Below are positions 5,682 through 9,921 of a stretch of DNA of 9,921 bases, one piece after another. How positions within the stretch are numbered: position 1 is the first letter of the stretch; the number at the start of each line of letters is the position of its first letter. The stretch is from contig CADEEU010000114.1 in NCBI GenBank assembly GCA_902826385.1, forward strand, positions 1 to 9,921, read 5' to 3'. Below the pieces are notes generated by a model, which saw only the letters and a list, made by a program, of their open reading frames with translations, ran no database searches and was not told where the DNA came from. This DNA comes from an uncultured Acidobacteriota bacterium (GTDB taxonomy: Bacteria > Acidobacteriota > Blastocatellia > Pyrinomonadales > Pyrinomonadaceae). Position numbers and translations under genes: made by a program.

Positions 5682-5744
5682 ACCGGGAGCGACAGAAACT
5701 GGATTCCTCTATCGGAAATTAATCCACTCGCTGCGACTCCCGGT
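5682..5744. repeat. folded intergenic element with 13-bp stem
   Basis: ACCGGGAGCG-A-CAG (5682-5695) pairs with CTG-CG-A-CTCCCGGT (5731-5744), giving 13 base pairs with one bulged A on each arm. In the loop, TGGATT (5700-5705) pairs perfectly with AATCCA (5721-5726). The size and nested layout resemble the element at 3568-3633, though the sequence differs. It lies between the Uma2 gene and the end of the DUF2911 gene and could act as a REP-like repeat or transcription barrier. Confidence 0.65.
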
Positions 5745-5756
5745 GCAAAGCATTTA

Positions 5757-5784
5757 GAACCGATCGCAAAAACGCTCGCGGTTC
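5757..5784 (-). terminator. possible hairpin terminator of the DUF2911 gene
   Basis: GAACCG and CGGTTC pair at the ends of this 28-base stretch, with a short inner GC/GC pairing around a T-rich loop on the minus strand. It begins four bases after the stop codon of the DUF2911 gene. No run of U follows the stem, so intrinsic termination is only possible, not shown; it may belong to the adjoining folded element. Confidence 0.3.
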
Positions 5785-5788
5785 CGAC

Positions 5789-6745
5789 TCATTGCTTCCC
5801 TGCCTTCACATCTGCGATTCTCTTTTCCAAAGCGGCGGTGTCGGCTTTTTCGGCTTTGCCTACTTCGACCGCTTTCTCGGCGGTGGCAAGAGCTTCTTCG
5901 TTTTTACCGGCGTTAAAGAGCGTCGTTGCCTTTCGCGACAGGTTTTGGAAATTCGCTTTCGTCTTGATCTGTTCGTCGATCGCTTTCAGCGCCTGGTCGT
6001 ACCATTTTGCAGCATCTTCCGGGGCCTTGTTTGCCTTGGCATAATTCGCGGCCTGGAACGGCGTCTGCCAGTCGTCGGCCTTGGCGGACGAAACAGCGGT
6101 CCGTGCTTTCGCAAGCGTAGTCGCGGCAACGTCCTTTACCTCGACCGTAAACGGAACCCGGACCTTCTCCCACTTGATGGTCGCGACGAGCGTGTTGTCC
6201 TTGTCCGGATCGAGCCCGAAATCAAGCCACTCCTGGTTGTCGGCCACAACCTGCGGCTTTGCCTTTACGCGAAGCAAGTCTTTCGCCGGATCATAAGAGA
6301 AACTGCCCCACTGATTTGCCGTGCCGTTAAAAACGATCGTCCATTCGTCCTTGCCCGGAATTGTGTGCAGACTATAGGTCCCAGAGGCCAGCGGCGAACC
6401 GTTGATCAGCACATCATCGGTAACACTAAATGTAGTGGCATCATTGGCTCCGGTACGCCATATGTGGCCATAGGGAACGATCGGTGCTCCGGCTGGACTC
6501 TGATTCTGATTATCCAGCGTGCCCTCGCCTTTCACCTCAACTGGCCAATCGCCGTAAATCTTGCGGCCCTTCACGCCGGGCCGAAAGAACGAGATCGTCA
6601 CGTCGGTAACACCGACTGTCTGCATCACGCTCGCCTTCGGGCTGGGTCGGGGCAATCGAAGCTGGGCCGAAACGGCCTGAACCGATACCAACACCGTGAT
6701 CAAAAGTGCGATGGGAATAAAAGAAATTCGTTGCAACCTTAACAT
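5789..6745 (-). CDS. DUF2911 domain protein with C-terminal TPR-like helices
   Basis: A 318-residue exported protein. The start ATG 6745 is preferred because AAGGAG lies seven bases upstream and the protein then opens with a Sec signal peptide (hydrophobic 9-24, likely cleavage after VSA at 27). The DUF2911 domain spans about 34-200: SPKASVMQTVGVTDVTISF, RPGVKGRKIYGD, VPYGHIWRTGANDATTF, SPLASGTYSLHTIP and a WG.FSYDPAKD strand are its hallmark blocks. Residues 225-315 are helical with TPR-like spacing (AAKWYDQALKAIDEQI; LFNAGKNEEALATAEKAVE). The domain is common in Bacteroidota and Acidobacteriota secreted proteins; its function is not established. The protein should be periplasmic or outer-membrane associated. 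It is flanked by non-coding gaps and is likely its own transcription unit. Confidence 0.88.
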   Translation of the reverse strand: MLRLQRISFIPIALLITVLVSVQAVSAQLRLPRPSPKASVMQTVGVTDVTISFFRPGVKGRKIYGDWPVEVKGEGTLDNQNQSPAGAPIVPYGHIWRTGANDATTFSVTDDVLINGSPLASGTYSLHTIPGKDEWTIVFNGTANQWGSFSYDPAKDLLRVKAKPQVVADNQEWLDFGLDPDKDNTLVATIKWEKVRVPFTVEVKDVAATTLAKARTAVSSAKADDWQTPFQAANYAKANKAPEDAAKWYDQALKAIDEQIKTKANFQNLSRKATTLFNAGKNEEALATAEKAVEVGKAEKADTAALEKRIADVKAGKQ

Positions 6746-6752
6746 CTTGAGT

Positions 6753-6758
6753 CTCCTT
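6753..6758 (-). promoter_or_regulatory. ribosome binding site deciding the DUF2911 start
   Basis: AAGGAG on the minus strand sits seven bases before ATG 6745. It selects this start over an in-frame ATG at 6793, which would add 16 charged residues in front of the signal peptide. Confidence 0.75.
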
Positions 6759-6764
6759 GAAAAA

Positions 6765-6793
6765 TCTAAATTTGCGGGAAAGGATTTTGTCAA
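6765..6793 (-). promoter_or_regulatory. possible promoter of the DUF2911 gene
   Basis: A perfect TTGACA (6793-6788 on the minus strand) is followed after 17 bases by TTTAGA (6770-6765), a poor -10. An alternative -10, CATAAT, lies just upstream of the TTGACA with TTGGAT 17 bases before it. Either could serve; neither is decisive. Confidence 0.3.
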
Positions 6794-6927
6794 TTATGCA
6801 TCCGAACGTCGTCGAATCCAAACTGTTTGGTAAGGTTGTCGGCACTCTGAGTAGTGGCGTCGGATTCCTACTTTTGCTCGGAGTCTCAGTATGAGCCTGT
6901 GATCAAGAGAAAAACCCGGTCACTTCA

Positions 6928-7428
6928 CTATCGCGTCCAAGTGTAAGTGTTGCGTTCGAAGAAATCGGCTGAGCCTTCGGTTCGAACTTCCTTCATAATC
7001 GAAAAGCTCTTAGCCGAAACGAGATATGTGTGGCGAAACAGTGCCTTTTTGCCGTTGTCGGGGCCGTCCTTTGTCGTCACGATCTTTGTCGTGCCGTCGG
7101 CCAGCTTAATTCGTTCGATCACCGTCTGCTCGTTAAAAGTCAGCCCGTCCGTGCTCAGTTTCACATCAGACTTGCCATTGGCCTTCGGCTCGTCCGGATA
7201 GATGTATTCGAAGCGCCACGCCATCTTGTCTTCAGCCGCGGCCGTCACCTTCAGGTTAGATTTGATCGACGTTTTCTTGTTCGATGAATAGTCCAGGTAA
7301 GTCAGCGTCCCAGACCATTCGCGGCCTTCCAATGTTTTCAAATCGCCCGCCGAAACCGAAGCACCCTGCGCCACAGCCGAGCAAACAAATCCCAAAATCA
7401 GCAACACCGTGAGCAATGCAAATTTCAT
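6928..7428 (-). CDS. secreted beta-rich hypothetical protein
   Basis: A 166-residue protein from ATG 7428, preceded by AGGAAAA at a workable distance. Residues 1-20 form a clear Sec signal peptide ending AVA before Gln21. The mature part is rich in alternating beta strands: LEGREWSGTLTYLDYSS, SIKSNLKVTAA, MAWRFEYIYPDEP, TFNEQTVIERIKL, LFRHTYLVSAKSFSIMKEV and ERNTYTWTR. The pattern suggests a small beta-barrel or lipocalin-like fold, similar to uncharacterised exported proteins of Bacteroidota and Acidobacteriota in which 'W.GTL.Y.DY' opens the domain. No catalytic motif and no cysteine after the signal are seen. It is likely periplasmic and may bind a hydrophobic ligand, but that is inference. 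It lies downstream of ilvD by 140 bases, with no sign of coupling. Confidence 0.78.
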   Translation of the reverse strand: MKFALLTVLLILGFVCSAVAQGASVSAGDLKTLEGREWSGTLTYLDYSSNKKTSIKSNLKVTAAAEDKMAWRFEYIYPDEPKANGKSDVKLSTDGLTFNEQTVIERIKLADGTTKIVTTKDGPDNGKKALFRHTYLVSAKSFSIMKEVRTEGSADFFERNTYTWTR

Positions 7429-7568
7429 ATTCAGATTTTCCTATTGAGTTTTCTACAAACGCTTTCGCCAGAATCGCGAGGCTGGATTCAGAGAGAGAGG
7501 AGCGATTGCGGGTTGACCATCAATCATCAGAACCGTCGAATGTCGAAGGCAAGGTCGGGCTTCAAACT

Positions 7569-9257
7569 TCAATCAGTGACGGCCCCCGTGCTGGCAGAAG
7601 TCACCAGCGTTGCGTATTTTGCTATCACTCCGCCGTAGTACCAGGGCGTCGGTGAATTCCATTTGGAACGTCGTTCGGCCAATTGCGCATCACTGAGATC
7701 AACGTTCAGCAACCCTTCGTCGGCGTCGATGGTGATTTGGTCGCCGTTTTCTACCAGGGCGATGTTTCCGCCGACCGCGGCTTCGGGCGCGACGTGGCCG
7801 ACTACCATGCCGTAAGTGCCGCCGGAGAAGCGGCCATCGGTGATCAGGCCGACGCTGTCGCCGAGGCCCTGGCCGATGATTGCCGATGTCGGGGCGAGCA
7901 TTTCGCGCATACCGGGTCCGCCTTTCGGGCCCTCGTATCGAATAACGACGATGTCGCCGGGCTCGATCTGGCGGAGCATGATGGCGTGCATAGCGGCCTC
8001 TTCGGAATCGAAAACTTTGGCCGGGCCGGTGACCCTGCGGTGCTTGACGCCGGAAACTTTAGCGACGGCGCATTCGGTCGCAAGATTGCCGCGTAGGATC
8101 GCGAGATGGCCTTCGGCGTATAGCGGTTTGTCCCATGATCGCACTACGTCAGTGAAAGCGGACGGAGCATCGTCCGGCATTACGGACGAAACGTCGGCCA
8201 GATTTTCTGCCACCGTCTTGCCCGTAATCGTCATGCAGTCGCCGTGGAGAATGCCGTTCTCTAAAAGTATTTGCATTACGCGCGGGATACCGCCGGCCGC
8301 GTGAAGATCAGTCGCGACATAGCGGCCGGAAGGTTTCAGGTCGCACAGCACCGGGACGCGTTTCTGTATCGTCTCGAAATCTTCGACCGTTAGTTCGACT
8401 CGTGCGGAGTGCGCTATCGCAAGCAGATGCAGCACGGCATTGGTCGACCCGCCGGTCGCCATGACGACGGCGATGGCGTTTTCGAACGCCTTGCGCGTCA
8501 TTATCTGTCGCGGGAGAAGATCGTTCTCAACCGCGTGTGCGAGGGCTTTTGCCGAGTCGATCGAGCTCTGAAGTTTTTCGTCATCCTCCGCGGCCATCGT
8601 CGAAGAATAAGGCAGGCTCATGCCCATCGCTTCGATAACGGACGACATCGTGTTGGCGGTGTACATACCGCCGCACGAACCCGCGCCGGGACAGGCATTG
8701 CGCTCGACGGCGGCAAGCTTCGCGGCGTCGATCTTGCCTGCCGCAAATTCGCCGACGGCTTCAAATGCGGACACGATGGTCAAGTCATTGCCGTCGAGAC
8801 GTCCCGCTTTTATCGTGCCACCGTAAACGAAAATCGACGGAATGTTCAGTCGAGCGATCGCGATCATCGCTCCGGGCATGTTCTTGTCGCAGCCCCCGAT
8901 AGCGATAAGACCATCCATCTGCTGACCGGAACAGACGGTTTCGATCGAGTCGGCAATCACCTCGCGTGAGATAAGCGAGTATTTCATTCCCGGCGTGCCC
9001 ATCGAGATACCGTCGCTGATCGTGATCGTGCCGAAGACCTGCGGCATCAGGTTTTCCTGCTTTGCGGTTTCGACGCACGCGTCCGCCAGTTTGCCCAAAC
9101 CAAGGTTGCACGGTGTGATCGTGCTGTAACCGTTCGCGACACCGATGATCGGTTTATCAAAATCGGCATCTGTAAACCCGACGGCGCGGAGCATAGCGCG
9201 GTTAGGCGACCGTTCGACGCCGGCGGTGGTTGATCTGCTGCGTTGGTTATTAGGCAT
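7569..9257 (-). CDS. ilvD: dihydroxy-acid dehydratase
   Basis: The 562-residue product matches full-length IlvD, which dehydrates 2,3-dihydroxy-isovalerate and -methylvalerate to the 2-keto acids in valine, isoleucine and leucine (and thereby pantothenate) synthesis in the cytoplasm. The three iron-sulfur cysteines are present: Cys50 in TPCNLGLGK, Cys123 in GGCDKNMPGA and Cys195 in CPGAGSCGGMYTANTMSS. Lys125 next to the second cysteine is the expected carbamylated Mg ligand. GGSTNAVLHLLAIA, LYAEGHLAILRGNLA, EGPKGGPGMREML and LITDGRFSGGTYG complete the family signature, and no residue expected for catalysis is missing. Three cysteines in this spacing support a [2Fe-2S] enzyme. The start ATG 9257 has GAGGAA close upstream. 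The gene stands alone here, away from ilvBNC or leu genes, and no leader peptide, T-box or attenuator was seen. Confidence 0.97.
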   Translation of the reverse strand: MPNNQRSRSTTAGVERSPNRAMLRAVGFTDADFDKPIIGVANGYSTITPCNLGLGKLADACVETAKQENLMPQVFGTITISDGISMGTPGMKYSLISREVIADSIETVCSGQQMDGLIAIGGCDKNMPGAMIAIARLNIPSIFVYGGTIKAGRLDGNDLTIVSAFEAVGEFAAGKIDAAKLAAVERNACPGAGSCGGMYTANTMSSVIEAMGMSLPYSSTMAAEDDEKLQSSIDSAKALAHAVENDLLPRQIMTRKAFENAIAVVMATGGSTNAVLHLLAIAHSARVELTVEDFETIQKRVPVLCDLKPSGRYVATDLHAAGGIPRVMQILLENGILHGDCMTITGKTVAENLADVSSVMPDDAPSAFTDVVRSWDKPLYAEGHLAILRGNLATECAVAKVSGVKHRRVTGPAKVFDSEEAAMHAIMLRQIEPGDIVVIRYEGPKGGPGMREMLAPTSAIIGQGLGDSVGLITDGRFSGGTYGMVVGHVAPEAAVGGNIALVENGDQITIDADEGLLNVDLSDAQLAERRSKWNSPTPWYYGGVIAKYATLVTSASTGAVTD

Positions 9258-9261
9258 ACGA

Positions 9262-9267
9262 TTCCTC
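9262..9267 (-). promoter_or_regulatory. ribosome binding site of ilvD, next to a repeat
   Basis: GAGGAA on the minus strand lies four bases (six counted from GAGG) before ATG 9257. It directly adjoins the CATC-GAA-GATG hairpin at 9271-9281 and may be part of the same repeat, so the ilvD initiation region appears to be built against repeat sequence. Confidence 0.55.
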
Positions 9268-9270
9268 AGC

Positions 9271-9386
9271 CATCGAAGATGACGTCTGCATAAAGCCCAG
9301 GGCGTAAGGCCTGGGAATGGTATCTACATGACGCGAACTATCGAAGATAGCAACAGATCATAGGCTCAATCGCCCGTTTCACGGGC
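9271..9386. repeat. cluster of short hairpins upstream of ilvD
   Basis: Four small inverted repeats follow each other: CATC-GAA-GATG (9271-9281), CCCAGG/CCTGGG around an eight-base loop (9296-9315), CTATC-GAA-GATAG (9338-9350) and GCCCGT-TTC-ACGGGC (9372-9386). The last is flanked by ATAG and CTAT, which can extend it. Three of the four have three-base GAA or TTC loops, and ATCGAAGAT occurs twice. The arrangement looks like a composite REP-type intergenic repeat of a kind frequent in Blastocatellia and Planctomycetes (from memory). It fills the ilvD upstream region and ends at the composition break. Confidence 0.6.
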
Positions 9387-9400
9387 TCTATGAATTGCGG

Positions 9401-9921
9401 TTCGACCTCGGGCTCACGCCCGGCCGGCGCCGCTTCCTGCTGCGCACCTTCGGCTCGGCGGCGGTGGGCGTGGCCAGCTGCGCGGCGGTGCTGGCCGCGG
9501 TGCTGGCCTGGGGGCTCGACCTCACCTGGGCGCAGGCGCTGCTCATCGCCACGCCCTTTGCCGTGATCAGCAGCGCAGTGGCCATCCCCAGCGCCGAGGT
9601 CATGTCCGGCGACGAGCGCGAGTTCGTCATCTACGAAAGCTCGTGGTCCGACATCCTGGGCGTGATGCTGTTCAACGCCGCTCTGGCCGCGGCGGTGGGC
9701 GGGGCAGCCACGCTCAACTTCTTCGGCGGCGGCTTCACGGTGCTGGTCATCGGCAGCGCCATCGGGTTGGCGGTGTACTGGCTCGTCGGCCACCTCGAGG
9801 GCCATGTCAAGTTCCTGCCGCTGATCTTCGCGCTGATCCTGGTCTACGCCGGCGCCAAGGCGCTGCACCTGTCGCCGCTGCTGATCGTGCTGATCCTGGG
9901 GCTGATGCTCAACAACCCGCA
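9401..9921 (+). CDS. cation:proton antiporter fragment, truncated at both ends, foreign composition
   Basis: The plus-strand frame from about 9401 to the window end encodes some 173 residues of a membrane antiporter that exchanges Na+ or K+ for H+. Recognisable blocks are FDLGLTPGRRRFLLRTFG, ATPFAVISSAVAIPSAEVM, EFVIYESSWSDILGVMLFNA (with the acidic residues expected in the transport site), HLEGHVKFLPLIFALIL and SPLLIVLILGLMLNN, alternating with hydrophobic membrane segments. They match the middle of a CPA-type family seen in Bacteroidota and Proteobacteria. The frame is open back to 9332 but has no ATG, and roughly the first 75-80 residues of a normal protein are missing; the rest is cut by the window edge. 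Nearly every third codon position is G or C, unlike ilvD next door. It is therefore probably foreign or misjoined sequence rather than a working gene of this genome. Confidence 0.8.

Noticed and set aside
5792..6742. Plus-strand open frame of 316 codons
   Set aside because: It is antisense to the DUF2911 gene, whose signal peptide, ribosome site and conserved blocks are unmistakable; the plus product is Arg/Gly/Leu-rich without family resemblance.
6794..6927. CCAAA-CTG-TTTGG hairpin and loose inverted GAATCC/GGATTC words
   Set aside because: Stems are short and far apart, and no consistent nested structure like the other two folded elements could be drawn.
7429..7568. Possible gene in the gap between ilvD and the secreted protein
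   Set aside because: The short plus-strand frames here run into the ilvD antisense strand and have no domain or ribosome site; the gap contains only repetitive GTCGAA-type words.
9258..9400. Attenuator, T-box or leader peptide controlling ilvD
   Set aside because: No run of Ile, Val or Leu codons, no T-box sequence and no terminator with a U tract was found; the hairpins look like repeats.
9338..9868. Minus-strand open frame of 176 codons in the GC-rich end
   Set aside because: It is a shadow of the antiporter frame: Arg/Gln/Glu/His-rich low-complexity product, typical of the antisense strand of GC-rich membrane-protein DNA, and it crosses the composition seam.

Overview
The window looks like chromosomal DNA of a Gram-negative, environmental bacterium, most plausibly Acidobacteriota of the Blastocatellia/Pyrinomonadaceae type. 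Supporting signs are the envelope proteins with Sec signal peptides, a lipoprotein class A beta-lactamase, a DUF2911 protein with a helical repeat tail, a Uma2-type nuclease, and intergenic spaces packed with short folded repeats. The taxonomic call is an inference from gene style only. No rRNA, tRNA or CRISPR array was seen.

Bases 1-3640 are an AT-richer accessory stretch (sample lines 32-38% GC, against 58% inside the beta-lactamase). It opens with a tightly packed three-gene run on the plus strand: a NlpC/P60- or CHAP-like cysteine peptidase cut by the window edge, an unrecognised helical protein, and a protein resembling DUF6941. A decayed IS1-like transposase follows on the minus strand in about 750 bases without an intact gene. 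Next is a two-gene unit: a 64-residue helical protein and a 387-residue ClpP-like serine protease with its whole catalytic triad but about 195 extra residues between His and Asp. A small convergent gene with a KLSxERRxEIAxxAAxxRW motif ends this block. Immediately upstream of its start is a folded repeat that coincides with the switch in base composition.

Bases 3640-9400 look like core or housekeeping-style DNA of moderate GC: a lipoprotein class A beta-lactamase on the plus strand, then five minus-strand genes (a small orphan, a Uma2 nuclease, the DUF2911 periplasmic protein, a secreted beta-rich hypothetical, and ilvD, dihydroxy-acid dehydratase). They are separated by gaps of about 130-180 bases with folded repeats or promoter-like motifs, so most are probably transcribed singly rather than as one operon.

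Bases 9401-9921 change abruptly to about 70% GC with nearly all third positions G or C. They encode the middle of a cation:proton antiporter with no start codon and no N-terminal part. The seam lies at the end of a cluster of triloop hairpins upstream of ilvD. I regard this as a likely assembly chimera or foreign DNA, and it should not be used to infer the host's gene content.

The most unusual biology is in the left block: the ClpP-like protease with a large helical insert and small partner gene, and the peptidase/helical/DUF6941-like trio. Neither matches a system I can name.
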